Notes: generated from the sequence alone by a model not told the origin. Shown: positions 18,066 through 30,480, numbered from the stretch's first letter. The stretch is DNA of 64,000 bases from Branchiostoma floridae (GCF_000003815.2 NC_049990.1:741210-805209), one strand, 5' to 3'. Numbers and translations: made by a program.

Positions 18066-18660
18066 AGAGACCCCCCCCCCCCCCCTCCCATGAAGCGGCC
18101 TGCCATGCCTAGACCCTCCCCTTTGCAGTATCAGGAGAGGTACATGCTGTGCTGCCCCCCCCCCCTAATCTTACCGGACCATGTCATGTATATAAAGACC
18201 CCCCCAAAGGACCCCCTCCGCGCCGTATCACGGGGGAAACCCGCTGTAAAGCCCCCCCCCCTGTAACCGGACTGTATCAGCTGGGTTTCCCAGCTACCCC
18301 CATGTCGGGGGGGAACCTATACAAACCCCCCTGACGAAAAAAACCCCCCGTATAGGGAAGACCGTATTGCCCCCCTGTATTGGGAATTGTCGCCGCTGCC
18401 CCCCCCCCCCCCCCCCCGGGGGGGGCGTATAAAGGGGGTTTTTGCCGCCTTTAAACCCCCCCCCCCGGTGGGCTTTATAAGGGGGGTTTTGGGCGCCGTT
18501 GAACCCCCCCCCCCCCCCCGGCGGCCCGTGTCAGGGGAAAATTGTGCCCGACACCTTTTAGCTACCCCCCCCCCGGCGGACCGTATCAGCCGGGATTTGG
18601 CCCCGTTGACACCCCCCCCCCCCCGCGGGCCGTATCAGGCGGGATTTGGCGCCGCTGACC
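18066..18660 (+). repeat. C-rich minisatellite
   Basis: Degenerate units of about 45-60 bp combine a run of 7-20 C with GGCCGTATCAG-CGGGATTTGG and GCCGCTGA. The minus strand has many runs of four or more G. Base calls inside the long homopolymers are probably unreliable. Confidence 0.8.
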
Positions 18661-18925
18661 CGGATTAGACGGCGCGGCGCGGAACGAGGCAATCTCATTT
18701 CCGCGGCTCGTCCCGCCGCCCATTACGCCTTATCTAAAGCGCCGATCGATCCGCCTCTCGCGCCGCTTACCGCCGCCAGCGCGCGCTATGATTAGAAAAC
18801 CATAAACTTAATGGCGAACGTTTGGCCCGTCAACGGCCCGCCGGAGCGCCGCAGACTTTGCACATCAAATATTTATCGCCGAATGAATCAGTGCGCGGCA
18901 CGGCGGGCCGATAGGAGCGTGCTCC

Positions 18926-20760
18926 GCGAAGGGTTTACGGCGGGCCGGGGTCAGGACGGGCCGCGTAGGGAGGGTTTACAGCGGCAAACATTCATCATGG
19001 GGACGTGACGAAACGGTTAATACTAGTTACACAGGCTGTCAAACATGAGGGGAGGGAGAGAGGGAAGGAAAGAAGGGAAAACGGAGGGTTTACAGCCGCA
19101 AACATTCATCACAAGGACGTGCTGAAACGGTTAATACTAGTTACACACGCTCTCAAATAAGGGGGAGGAGAGAGGGAAGGAAAGAAGGGAAAACGGAGGG
19201 TTTACTGCCGCAAACATTCATCAAACGGACGTGCCGAAACGGGTAATACTAGTTACACACGGTCACAAACACGGGGGAGGAGAGAGGGAAGGAAAGAAGG
19301 GAAAACGGAGGGTTTACTGCCGCAAACAACCTTCATCATAAGGACGTGACGAAACGGTTGATGCTAGTTACACACGCTCACGAACATGGGGGAGGGAGAG
19401 AGGGAAGGAAAGAAGGGAAAACGGATGTTTTACTGCCGCAAACATTCATCATAGGGACGTGACGAAACGGTTAATACTAGTTACACAAACAAGCTCTCAA
19501 ACATGGGGGAGGGAGAGAGAGAGGGAAGGAAAGAAGGGGAAACGGAGGGTTTACTGCCGCAAACATTCATCGTAGGGACGTGCCGAATTGGGTAAGACTA
19601 GTTACACACGCTCTCAAACACGGGGAGGGAGAGAGGGAAGGAAAGAAGGAGGAACGGAGGTTTTACTGCCGCAAACATTCATCATAGGGACGTGACGAAA
19701 CGGTTAATACTAGTTACACACGCTCACAAACATGGGGAGGAGAGAGAGACAGGGAAGGAAAGAAGGGAAAACGGAGGTTTCACGGAGAGCCGGAAAGGGA
19801 AGGAAAGAAGAAGGAAAGGAGGTTTCGCTTTTACTGCCGCAAACATTCATCACAGGGACGTGACGAAACGGTTAATACTAGTTACACACGGTCACAAACA
19901 CGGGGGAGGGAGAGAGGGAAGGAAAGAAGGGAAAACGGAGGGTTTACGGTGGGCCGGGGTCAGGACGGGCAGCGTGGGGAGGGTTTACTGCCGCAAACAT
20001 TCATCATAGGGACGTGACGAAACGGTTAATACTAGTTACACACGCTCACAAACATGGAGGAGGGAGAGAGGGAAGGAAAGAAGGGGAAACGGAGGGTTTA
20101 GTGCCGCAAACATTCATCATAGGGACGTGCCGAAACGGTTAATACTAGTTACACAGGCTCACGAACATGGGGAGGAGGGAGAGAGGGAAGGAAAGAAGGG
20201 AAAACGGAGGGTTTACTGCGGCAAACATTCATCAAACGGACGTGCCGAAACGGTTAATACTAGTTACACATGCTCACAAACACGGGGGAGGGAGAGAGGG
20301 AAGGAAAGAAGGAGGAACGGAGGGTTTACAGCCGCAAACATTCATCATAGGGACGTGCCGAAACGGTTAATACTAGTTACACACGGTCTCAAACATGGGG
20401 GAGGGAGAGAGGGAAGGAAAGAAGGGAAAACGGAGGTTTTACTGCCGTAAACATTCATCAAACGGACGTGCCGAAACGGGTAAGACTAGTTACACACGCT
20501 CACGAACATGGGGGGATGGAGAGAGGGAAGGAAAGAAGGGAAAACGGAGGGTTTACTGCCGCAAACATTCATCATACGGACGTGCCGAAACGGTTAATAC
20601 TAGTTACACACGCTCACGAACATGGGGAGGAGGGAGAGAGGGAAGGAAAGAAGGGGAAACGCAGGGTTTACGGTGGGCCGGGGTCAGGACGGGCCGCGCG
20701 GGGAGGGTTTACTGCAGCAAACATCCGTCACAAGGACGTGGCGAATGTTACACACGCGAA
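18926..20760 (+). repeat. Minisatellite, about 112-118-bp units, about 15 copies
   Basis: Each unit contains AAACATTCATCATAGGGACG, GAAACGGTTAATACTAGTTA, CACACGCTCACAAACATGGG, a purine-rich stretch (GAGAGAGGGAAGGAAAGAAG) and GAGGGTTTACTGCCGC. A longer insert with GGGCCGGGGTCAGGACGGGC appears three times (about 18945, 19950, 20677), marking a higher-order arrangement. Confidence 0.95.
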
Positions 20761-21299
20761 AGCAAGGAGGGATTGAGGGAGGAGCGATGATTTTACGGCG
20801 AACCGCTGTGCTTGGATATGATACGCGAGCCGTACACGCAAAGCCGCTATACGCTAATATTTAACGAAAAGGCGTCATGCCTCCATCAGAAAGAAAAGAG
20901 AGAACTAGAAGATAAAAAGTGTTCTATATATTTTCAACCGAGACTTGCGGGGCTCTGATATTCCACATGTTTCTTAGAGAAAATCACGCGAGCTTGAGAC
21001 GACGCGCGGAATTGGTAGACGCCTTGAAGACGTTCGCATCGTCCTTGAGAAAAGATAACAGGTGTTAAGGTCAAGGACACACAGGTGCTAAGGTCAAGGA
21101 CACCTTGGTGTCGTGAGTTAAGAAACCAAGGCAAGCCCTGCAGTGCAGAGTCGTAACGACGTCCCAGACGCACGTAAACCCGGCTGTGCGTGAGAACACC
21201 GTCCGGAGATCACCTGAGCGGACGTAAACGTAACGACGTCGGTATCCAGGAGACTGACACCTGCGGATGTAGCTAATCCGGAATGATTACACGCCTGGG

Positions 21300-21470
21300 A
21301 TCGCCCCTAATCCGCACTAATCCTATATCCAGTTTAGACACTGGTAGTCTCTACCAGACTCCGACCTGGACGAATAGTAATAGGGCTTTGGCCAAGTTAA
21401 TTAGGAATAAAAGTTTAATAGTAATTGGTTAAGGAGTACTCGAGTAAACTCATGATTTGTGGCGTCGGGC
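21300..21470. other. Spacer with a solitary TAGTCTCTACCAGACTCC end
   Basis: The element end is at 21346-21363 without an inverted partner nearby. Upstream, 21060-21110 has a short direct duplication (AGGTCAAGGACAC). Confidence 0.5.
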
Positions 21471-21695
21471 GTGGCATAACTGGTAGAGCGTTCGGCTCGG
21501 AACTTAGAGGTTCTGAGTTCGATCCCCGCCGTGCCCCGCCCCGACGTTGTGCCCTTGGGAAAGGCACTTTACACGACCTTCCTCACTTCACCCAGGTGTA
21601 AAAATTGGTACCTTCTGTCTGTACCGTGTATATGTGGCACTGTTAATATAAGTTACAAAACTTGAGTGCAGTGCCACATTGTCCTCGTCTGTCCA
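21470..21695 (+). mobile_element. tRNA-derived SINE
   Basis: The 5' part (21472-21540) resembles a tRNA with A and B box-like segments (TAACTGGTAGAGCG, GAGTTCGATCC) and a 7-bp acceptor stem (GGCGTGG / CCGTGCC). The anticodon arm is badly mispaired, so it is not a working tRNA. The body holds CCCTTGGGAAAGGCACTTTA and CACCCAGGTGTAAA, and the tail GTGCCACATTGTCCTCGTC. An A-rich end follows. Confidence 0.75.
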
Positions 21696-22335
21696 AAAGC
21701 AAAATAGAAAAAAAAAACAAAAAAACCCTCATGACCGGCTGGCGTAACAGACTGTAAAAGACTGACTGAGATCCCATGGCAACTTATTTATCCCTTCTGG
21801 GCCAATTTCCTCTCTTTTTCCTCCAGCTGTCACATCTGCTTGGAAACTAGAATGCTGCTCTGACAGTTCACCGCTAGCCCGATTGATTCCTACTAGGCTT
21901 TTATTTCTAACTTGGCAAAAGTCCCCTGTTACTATTCGGCCAGGCCGGAGTCTTGTGCCGAGGCCTCAGAGATGGCTGATCGGCCGATAAAAGACCAACT
22001 CTACCACTTCAGCAAAAAAAGAGTGAAAATAAAGAATGGAATGAGAAAGAAAACTAATGAAAAGGGAAAAAAAGCAGATGAAATAAAATTTGAAATCCTC
22101 AGAAGGCCTGCACTTTTCCATATCGTTTACTGTATCTGTCAGTCCCGCTGTTGTAAGCACGCCCGATTCTGTTCTGACGAACAAGAACTATCGGTGACCG
22201 CGTCAATAGTATCGTATCTCCGAGCTGATGTCAGGCGGCGGCTGCTGTTAGTAATAATCGTTTTCTTTCACAAATCGATGCGTTTTGTTCTATCCTCCGG
22301 TGCAGCCTCACCGGATTTCACCTCGCTGGATTTCA

Positions 22336-22503
<168 letters not shown>

Positions 22504-22542
22504 GAAATTGCACACTTCCTCCGCAACGCGGAAACTCCGCTC

Positions 22543-22614
22543 TAGCCTGAGTACCATCCTCTGCTAACCGTGGAGCAAGCGAAAGTACAAGTAAGGAGGA
22601 TGGTACTCAGGCTA
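22543..22614. mobile_element. Short foldback element, 72 bp
   Basis: TAGCCTGAGTACCATCCTC and its complement GAGGATGGTACTCAGGCTA flank a 34-bp loop. A diverged copy lies at about 30130-30200. Confidence 0.8.
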
Positions 22615-22975
22615 CCGCCGCTCCCCCGCTGATAAGGTGCTGATGAAGGTGGTTCCGGTCCGGTGGAGGGATGATTGGGGCGCACCTATCTCTCGGGCAG
22701 GGGGAATCACGTCACCGGTTGTAATCACTAAATCATATCCTTGTTTCACATCACTAATTAATACCGGTTCTCATCACAAAGCGCACCAATCTCACGGGCA
22801 GCTAGGGGGGAAATTATGAAAGTTTTCAGTCTGACAATAATTGGTCCATTTTAGCACTTAGATCAACAGGACGCTTTCGATTCTCCTGACTCTAATGTGT
22901 TCGCCATCAAGCTTCTGGCGGTGCTGCAAATATCAAGCGATCAGGCGGTGTAAGCACGTGGGATGGGGCTATCAT

Positions 22976-23101
22976 TACTCTCCTAGCAGAGGTTGGTGGT
23001 GAAGATTGTCACCTTACCATATACCCCGTTTGTGTGGGGCCAGTAAGCAGATATGATGAGAAGGGTCACAATCTTCCTCCCTAACCTCTGCTAGGATTGT
23101 A
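22976..23101. mobile_element. MITE family B, diverged copy
   Basis: TACTCTCCTAGCAGAGGTTG and CTAACCTCTGCTAGGATTGTA are the ends. The inner arms GAAGATTGTCACC / GGTCACAATCTTC are also inverted. Confidence 0.75.
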
Positions 23102-23104
23102 GCT

Positions 23105-23375
23105 TGGACTGTACCCAAGTAAAAGTGAGTACCTAGCTTTGGCTAGGGCCGTCCCTCGGATAGGATGTTAAATGGAGGTCCCGTGTTTGAGGAGAGCCAC
23201 ACCCCACGCACGTTAAAAGAACCCAACACACTTTAATATCGAAAAGAGATGGGGACCTTCCCGGTGTGAGAGGATCAAAACTACAGTCTGGTCTCCGGGT
23301 TGACATCTTGAAAAGGTGATAGTCACCTGTTATGCCAATCCTTCCACAAACGTGGTAAATCTAAATAGATAGATA
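23105..23375 (+). mobile_element. SINE-like or short non-LTR 3' region
   Basis: It contains CCGTCCCTCGGATAGGATGT, AAATGGAGGTCCCGTG and CACGTTAAAAGAACCC, phrases typical of repeated SINE tails in marine invertebrates. It ends in an (AGAT)n tract. Confidence 0.55.
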
Positions 23376-24362
23376 GACAGCTACCAGTAGCGTGATGAGT
23401 CGGTCTTTAGGGACTAGTCCATCATCCCTACGGAGGGTCAGCGATAACGCACGCGTGATGCGCACGTCCGTCAGGAGATAACGGGATATCATGTTACGCT
23501 CGATATGCCGCCGCCATCCTAGGAAGTACTGTAAACCTCGAAATATTCGCGGTGGATATGTATTCCCTTTTTTTTTCTATGTACGTTTTCTTACAAATGA
23601 ATAGATACTGGTATGGGTTAAAGAACGGGACGGTTGAGAATCGCTGTACACCTATAAGGGAGCAAGACAGTATAGCCTGGGCATACCTAGCCTGGTTACC
23701 AAACCCCAGCTAGGGCATACCGCCCTCCGTAGTGATCGCTGGTTCAATCCTTTCGGTCAGCAAGCGAAATGATTGACCCATCGGTAACTACGGTAATCAG
23801 GCTAAAGATAGGAGGCACTGGGAAGAAGAGGATGGAAATCTGGCCTCCATCACGCCGACCTACGGGTGTAGTTAATGCATGTTATACACATATAGTATAG
23901 TAGAACTTGGCCCCAAAAAGTCAAATTGTAGTAGTGGCACGAATGTTTTTCGTACAAAGTCTCCTTTGCACACGAAGCGATTAAAGTTGGCAGTTTTTAG
24001 AAGCATGTTTAGAAGGTGTTGCATCTTATGTGTGTACATGTATAGATATTCCAGAACCCACTGTGAAGTAGTGTTTACTCTGAGATGGGCCACCCTGGCT
24101 AAATAAAACATAAATAAATGATGATGGAAGCTCTTCTGTGTTGGTAGAAATCATGGTACAATGGTTAACTTTTTTCCAACACAAAGGTATACACGGATCA
24201 AATTTTTAACGACCACTGTCACCTTCTTCAGGATTGACTATGATGACCAATTACTTCAGAACGTAAACTCGTGATAGTTGATAAATGAATCAACAAAAAT
24301 TGACTTCAAAAGGTAGTTGAGTTGATGTTTTTGTCGCCCCTTAATAGCCCTTAAGACCTCAC
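23376..24362. other. Intergenic stretch with element remnants
   Basis: About 23527-23570 carries a TACTGTAAACCTCGAAATA element edge. About 23676-23805 has a pair of short inverted arms (AGCCTGGTTACC, GGTAACTACGG). No gene is supported. Confidence 0.4.
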
Positions 24363-24539
24363 CTGTGCGTTGCCCTTAAGAGGCACCAGGTCCCTGCGGT
24401 TCCGCACGAGTCGGACGCGAATTAATTTCCACGAGCCTGTTTCACGCTCGGTGCATTTCGATGCGGTCACGGTCACCTGCCGCGCGTGGCGGGAACCCGG
24501 GTGAAGCATGATGGGAGCTTGAAAGTCTCCGCCAGGCGG
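24363..24539 (-). CDS. Isolated internal exon of an unrecognised gene
   Basis: On the minus strand a polypyrimidine acceptor (CTACCATTTTTTCAG) precedes 177 nt (59 codons, phase 0 to 0) ending in a consensus donor (CACAG|GTGAGG). The protein is well mixed and not repetitive, with segments PPGGDFQAPIMLHPG, RQVTVTASKCTER and GSWKLIRVRLVRNRRDLVPL. Alternating hydrophobic residues suggest beta strands. I do not recognise the family. No partner exon was identified in the window, so the rest could be far away or this may be a relic. Confidence 0.5.
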
Positions 24540-25306
24540 CTGAAAAAATGGTAGAAAATGGTTCAAAAGGTGAAGGAGTCATCTTTACCTGAGGCTTACA
24601 CTTGAAGCTTCCCAATTCACGGGGCCAGCGGCTTAGAAGATTAGAATAGCAAATTTACCCAAATAGGGAGAATGATCTGCCATGAGAATATGGCTACCGT
24701 AAGGCAACATTTCCCAGCGCAGTTTCAATGCTAAATGTTAACCTTAGTGTTAACCAATACTGTGTTACGGAAGTCCAATACATACATGTATCCATATGCA
24801 TATATATGCGATATGGCGTTAACGGGGAAGGGTTGGGGATTTCACAAGTCCTCAGTTGCAATTGGCCGGAGTTTGCTGCAAAGGTTACAAAGCGTGACAA
24901 CCAACCGGTTTCTACCGTATCGATAACGCCGTAGGAAGTAACTGGTTTCTACCGTATCTATAACGCCGTAGGAAGTAACTGGTTTCTAATGTATCTATAA
25001 CCGCAGAGGAAGGCCTGCCTGGTGGAGGCTACTATTGGAGTTTACCTGACCCCCGGTAGTATATCACTGGTGAGGCCGTCTGAACCATCGCCGGTCTGTG
25101 TTTCCCACGGCTCGAGTCTGGCCTTGTCTCAGAACCCGGTAGCCCCACTGTTACCATAGTTACCAGCGTTACCACGGTTACCATGATTTTTTCCCCCGAA
25201 GCCTGCAGCGCTACGTATTACAAATGTTTCCTCTGATAAAATGCTACAATTTTGAACAGTAACAGCATGTTTTCTGGTGTTCTGAATCGTGATACTCAGT
25301 AGTTCT
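24540..25306. other. Spacer
   Basis: A short tandem phrase (AACTGGTTTCTACCGTATC..AACGCCGTAGGAAGT) repeats three times at about 24902-25010. Otherwise no gene or known element is visible. Confidence 0.5.
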
Positions 25307-25432
25307 TACTCTCCAGACAAAGGTTGGTGGGAAAAATTGTGACCAAAGCTGGGAATACCGATCGAGAAAAAAAAAAACGAATGAAAGGAAAAGGTCACGA
25401 TTTTTCCCGTCAAAACCTCTACTTGGAGAGTA
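25307..25432. mobile_element. MITE family B, diverged copy
   Basis: TACTCTCCAGACAAAGGTTG..AAAATTGTGACC is inverted against GGTCACGATTTTTCCCG..CCTCTACTTGGAGAGTA. Confidence 0.75.
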
Positions 25433-25989
25433 ATATGTCTAACTTGGGCCTGAATTTTGCTGATATGTGGGGGGGGGGGGGGCAACTATAAATACACCGG
25501 TATTCTGGATATCGCGAAATTCGCTGTGTACTAGTAAATCGCGCCTGGGCATATTTGTGACCGGGGATAGCATCTAAAACGTCTGGGTGGTGCCGAACAT
25601 GCAGAGATGTGGCGGCAGACCGTGTTTAGATCGATCTCCGCGGGTAAATGCGATCCGGCTCAGGTAATGCGCTTTCCCTCTCACGCCGGGTTTGGGCGAG
25701 ACGCGCGGAGAAGTAGCCTTGGGAATTTCCCACCATTTCACCTGCGCGCCGGTTTTACGCCGTTAATGCGCGGAAAAGCGAACGGATTTTCCTCCCGCCG
25801 TGACGTAGGCGACTGGTGGCGGATCCGTAGCCTCTACCAGGCTCCACAGGTCGATAGAAAAAAGGAGAAACTGGCCAAATAGACAGATAACGTTAACGTG
25901 CCAGCCGGGGTCGCAAACTGTACTCCTCGGTCAGGTCACTCCACATAAGGTTGTGTATTCTAATGGACGTTTAGATTAATCGTTAAATG

Positions 25990-26450
25990 TTCCGCCATCA
26001 CGAAGAACCTGTGACGAGGCTACCCGAGAAAGTATGAGAAGTTAACTGTTTCTTTCCACAAGTCAGGCGGCAGAAGCTGTTCCGCCATCCCGAGGAGCCC
26101 GTGACGAGGCTACGTGGATGAAAGTCTGAGAAGTTTTTTCCGGCTATAAATCACCAGCGCGGCGATAGCTGTTCTGCCATCCCCAGGAGCCTGTGACGAG
26201 GCTATCAGATGTTTCTCACACCATAAATCACCAGCTCGGCGGTGGCAATTTCGCCATCCCGAGGAGCCTGTGACGAGGCTAGCAGAGTAAAGCGTTAGAA
26301 GTTTCTCCCCATAAATCAGGCGATGGCTGTTCCGCCATCCCGGGGAGCCTGTGACGAGGCTAGCGGAGTAAAGCGGTAGAAGTTTCTCGCCGTAAATCAG
26401 GCGGCCGCTGTTCCGCCATCCCCCGGCCTCCGTCACGCTCCAATCGGCGC
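25990..26450 (+). repeat. Tandem repeat, about 80-bp units, six copies
   Basis: Units share GCTGTTCCGCCATCCCGAGG, AGCCTGTGACGAGGCTA and AGAAGTTTCTC..ATAAATCAGGC. Confidence 0.9.
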
Positions 26451-26835
26451 CTTTACGGCGCGTTTATCGGGTCCGAGCCGGTTTCACGCCGTAAACGCCT
26501 CCAAATTGGCGGCGGGTTAGCGCTCCCAGGGGGGCGGGGCGGGCCGCGAGCATCGCCGCCGGATTTCCGGGGGATCCGCCGCGCCTGAAAGGCTGGGATT
26601 AGCGGGGATGGAGGCGGTTAGAGGGGGGAGAGCGCGCACAATGGGCGGCTGATGGCGCAGATACGGGCGGACCTCCGCGGAGTGCGCTATCACTGCGGAC
26701 CTGGGCGGACGTGCGGCTGTTGTTCGGCAGCGGCGAGGAAACTGGCGCCGGGATTTCGGCGGGGATTTTCGGACTTTAGGTTGTCACGAAACGCGCGGCT
26801 GATAACATGGGGAACATTCGTCATGCAGGAGGCAA

Positions 26836-28165
26836 CCTCCGAGCAGATGTGGGGCGGCACGAAACGCGCGGCGGATAACAGGGGTAACATTCGTCATGGG
26901 GAGGCAGGCTCCGAGCAGATGTGGGGCGGCACGAAACGCGCGGCGGATAACAGGGGTAACATTCGTCATGGGGAGGCAGGCTCCGAGCAGATGTGGGGCG
27001 GCACGAAACGCGCGGCGGATAACAGGGGTAACATTCGTCATGGGGAGGCAGGCTCCGAGCAGATGTGGGGCGGCACGAAACGCGCGGCGGATAACAGGGG
27101 TAACATTCGTCATGGGGAGGCAGGCTCCGAGCAGATGTGGGGCGGCACGAAACGCGCGGCGGATAACAGGGGGAACATTCGTCATGGGGAGGCAGGCTCC
27201 GAGCAGATGTGGGGCGGCACGAAACGCGCGGCGGATAACAGGGGTAACATTCGTCATGGAGAGCTAGGGAAGGCTCCGAGCAGATGTGGGGCGGCACGAA
27301 ACGCGCGGCAGATAACAGGGGTAACATTCGTCATGGAGAAGGGAAGGCTCCGAGCAGATGTGGGGCGGCACGAAACGCGCGGCAGATAACAGGGGTAACA
27401 TTCGTCATGGAGAGAGCAGGCTCCGAGCAGATGTGGGGCGGCACGAAACGCGCGGCAGATAACAGGGGTAACATTCGTCATGGAGAGCTAGGGAAGGCTC
27501 CGAGCAGATGTGGGGCGGCACGAAACGCGCGGTGGATAACATGGGTAACATTCGTCATGGAGGAGGCAGGCTCCGAGCAGATGTGGGGCGGCACGAAACG
27601 CGCGGCTGATAACAGGGGTAACATTCGTCATGAGGAGAGCAGGCTCCGAGCAGATGTGGGGCGGCACGAAACGCGCGGCAGATAACATGGGGAACATTCG
27701 TCATGGAGGAGGCAGGCTCCGAGCAGATGTAGGGGGTGGTGGATAACAGGGGTAACATTCGTCATGGAGGAGGCAGGCTCCGAGCAGATGTGGGGCGGCA
27801 CGAAACGCGCGGCAGATAACAGGGGTAACATTCGTCATGCAGGAGGCAGGCTCCGAGCAGATGTGGGGCGGCACAAAACGCGCGGCAGATAACAGGGGTA
27901 ACATTCGTCATGGAGAGAGCAGGCTCCGAGCAGATGTGGGGCGGCACGAAACGCGCGGCAGATAACAGGGGTAACATTCGTCATGGAGGAGGCAGGCTCC
28001 GAGCAGATGTGGGGCGGCACGAAACGCGCGGCAGATAACAGGGGTAACATTCGTCATGGAGAGAGCAGGCTCCGAGCAGATGTGGGGCGGCACGAAACGC
28101 GCGGCGGATAACAGGGGTAACATTCGTCATGGAGAGAGCAGGCTCCGAGCAGATGTAGGGGGGTG
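26836..28165 (+). repeat. 72-bp minisatellite, about 19 copies
   Basis: Unit: CTCCGAGCAGATGTGGGGCG, GCACGAAACGCGCGGCGGAT, AACAGGGGTAACATTCGTCA. The first seven copies are exactly 72 bp, so several frames on both strands stay open. Later copies vary from 61 to 80 bp by changes in the GGAGGCAG/GAGAGCAG spacer. It ends in unrelated sequence after a final partial unit. Confidence 0.97.
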
Positions 28166-28499
28166 GAGACTTTTCGGACCGCAGCGTTGCTTTTTACATT
28201 CGAATTTGTCTTTGCCATGGAAAGGCTGCTTCTTTGAAGAAGAAAAATATTTTGGTTGCGGAAACAAAATGGCAGAAATTGACGAATTAAGTTAGAGTAT
28301 TTCGTTAGAGGATTTTGAAGGCAAAAGTTATACAGTATCTGTATAACGTCCTTGATTTCAGGAAGACCTTTTTTAGCCTCCTTCATTTCAGCTAGGAGAG
28401 AAAAGCTCCTTGGTTTGATTTCAGGAACCAATCGAGTCTCCTTCGAGACGAGAGCAATAAGCAGGTTTTACGGCGGGTGTCGGGGCGTCTGTCCGGGCG

Positions 28500-28790
28500 G
28501 TTCAGTAGTTTTCCTGTACCTCTAATTACACTACATATCACACCGTCGAGTAGAGACCGCCCGTAAAACTCTAGTCTCTACTAGATTGACTATGCTGGCT
28601 GTAGTTTTCCTGCACCTCTAATTACACCACAGATCACACCGCCGATCGAGTAGAGGCCACCCGTAAAACTCTAGTCTCTACTAGATTGGCTATGCTGCCT
28701 GTAGTTTTCCTGTACCTCTAATCACACTACAGATCACACCGCCGAGTAGAGACCGCCCGTAAAACTCGGCTGGAGAAGCTAGCCTCCACA
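28500..28790 (+). repeat. Tandem repeat, about 93-bp units, three copies
   Basis: Units share GTAGTTTTCCTGTACCTCTA, ATTACACTACATATCACACC, GAGTAGAGACCGCCCGTAAA and CTCTAGTCTCTACTAGATTG. Confidence 0.9.
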
Positions 28791-30480
28791 AGGCCTCTAC
28801 GGGGTATAGGGATCGTAGAATTCGGCAAAAAATTTAACTAGAGGAGTCAGTCCACGCTCAGGTTCATGTTCCCCTCAGGTTGCGCTTTCCATTAATTTGT
28901 AGTCGCGATGGTGGATATTGATAATCGACAAATGAGTTTTGCATGGGGGCAAACGATTTTGTGAGGAATTGCATTTTATGGAGTATTACGCAATATAACA
29001 CCTTCCGAATGTTTGCACCCACGTGATTATGACGTAGTATTGCCCGCCATGTTGGTGGTTTAACACGACGCTACAAATTGAGATCGATAAGGCTGAAGAC
29101 ACAAACCGTGGTCAGAAGTTAAATTTCAGTGTCACTCCTAATTTCCTCGACTTCCCGCGATTGACGTCATGATGACGTAGGTGCGCGCCCGTGAACGCCC
29201 TGTGCACAGATGACGTCACAGTGTCACAGATAACGAGGCAGGAACCGCCGGATTTATGTCGACTTGATGGAGAAGAGCAAAACCGGACGGCTTTAGTCGA
29301 CAGGAGAAGGAGAAGTCGGCCAAATTTTCTCTGCCATGACAGTTTTGACAGCGAACTTAATTTCAGCGCGCGCGAACACTCCATTTTCTCCATAGCGCAA
29401 AAAATTAATACAGTACCTGCGAAAATTTCCGCTTTTTGTCGATTCTTACAAAAGGGCTAGAAAATGAATCTCGTAGCCCTCCCTCAATATAAAAGCCCTG
29501 TATCATAAAACGATAGCTCGATGTCTCCAGATCATTTATAGATACGACACCAAGCTATCATTCCATGATACTTCGCTAATTATGTACAAGGATACGAGAC
29601 GATTTCTTCAGTTTTTTCCTCCCGGACGAGAATGTATTTCCAGTACTCAAAAAGGTATCCTATTTGGCCAGCTTTGAGTAGTGTCGACGTCGTCGCCCGG
29701 AGACGGTTCGCATGAAAGCCGCTGCTGTTGACAGTCGCCGAGGTGCGGCGGCCATACGGGTGATCCAGGATCACGGGAGATCACTGGGCGATCACGGGGG
29801 ATCATCGGATCAACACCGCCGGGATTACTGCGGATCACGCCCGTATCGATGCGGGAGGGGCGGAGAGGGGACAGGACAGGTTTGTTGTTCACATACAACA
29901 AGAAGGCAAAAAAGGGAAAGAATGTAGCCTCTACCAGGCCTCCCTGAAGCCGGGTTACGGATAGTAGATCATAGTAGAATCTCGCCGAAGTTGGGAAAAG
30001 AATTGCTCAGAAAAGAGAGAGCAACAAGTTCTCATTGAAACCACCGTCAAACTCCCCTGGTGAATTATTCTTTCTATAACCAGCGAAGTTAGTTAGTCTA
30101 GTAGAGACAAAGATAAACGTACATAGTAAGTCGCCTGGGTACCATCCTCCGTTGTTAAGATTGAGGCAGCAGTTACGTATACAGCAGAGAATGGTACCTA
30201 AAGTGCACATGATGCTGACTGAGTTCCAGGTCACGCAACGAACCCAACGAACCTCGTCTGAAGTAAAGAAAATTGGCGTACGCCATTTGTAAGTCTTCTC
30301 ACCAAGAAACCTTTATAGTCGCGCTTACGTTTTCAAGCAGATGTTGCGGTGGAAAATGGCGACGTTTTCTAAGACTTGATTATTTAACACATTTATTTAG
30401 CCCTGAATAGTATTTTAGGACAGAAAACGTGATAGTTGGAAAGTTGTGATAACTTGGTTTTAGTGGTTATTTCAATAAAT
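28791..30480. other. Intergenic stretch
   Basis: Mixed AT-rich DNA with element pieces (TAGCCTCTACCAGGCCTCC at about 29923, a foldback remnant at 30130-30200) and a (GATCAC)-like degenerate stretch at 29760-29830. Chance open frames have no domains. Confidence 0.4.

Noticed and set aside
17314-18067. GC-rich open frames of 146-196 codons
   Set aside because: Overlapping frames on both strands without domains, next to a MITE and a C-rich repeat.
21472-21540. Functional tRNA gene
   Set aside because: The acceptor stem and TTCGATC loop are present, but the anticodon and T stems are mispaired and a SINE body follows.
26652-27389. 245-codon frame in the 72-bp repeat as a protein gene
   Set aside because: Equivalent open frames exist in other phases and on the other strand because the unit is a multiple of three without stops. 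No evidence of expression is visible.
26836-28165. CRISPR-like array
   Set aside because: Regular 72-bp units have no unique spacers and the genome is eukaryotic, so it is a minisatellite.
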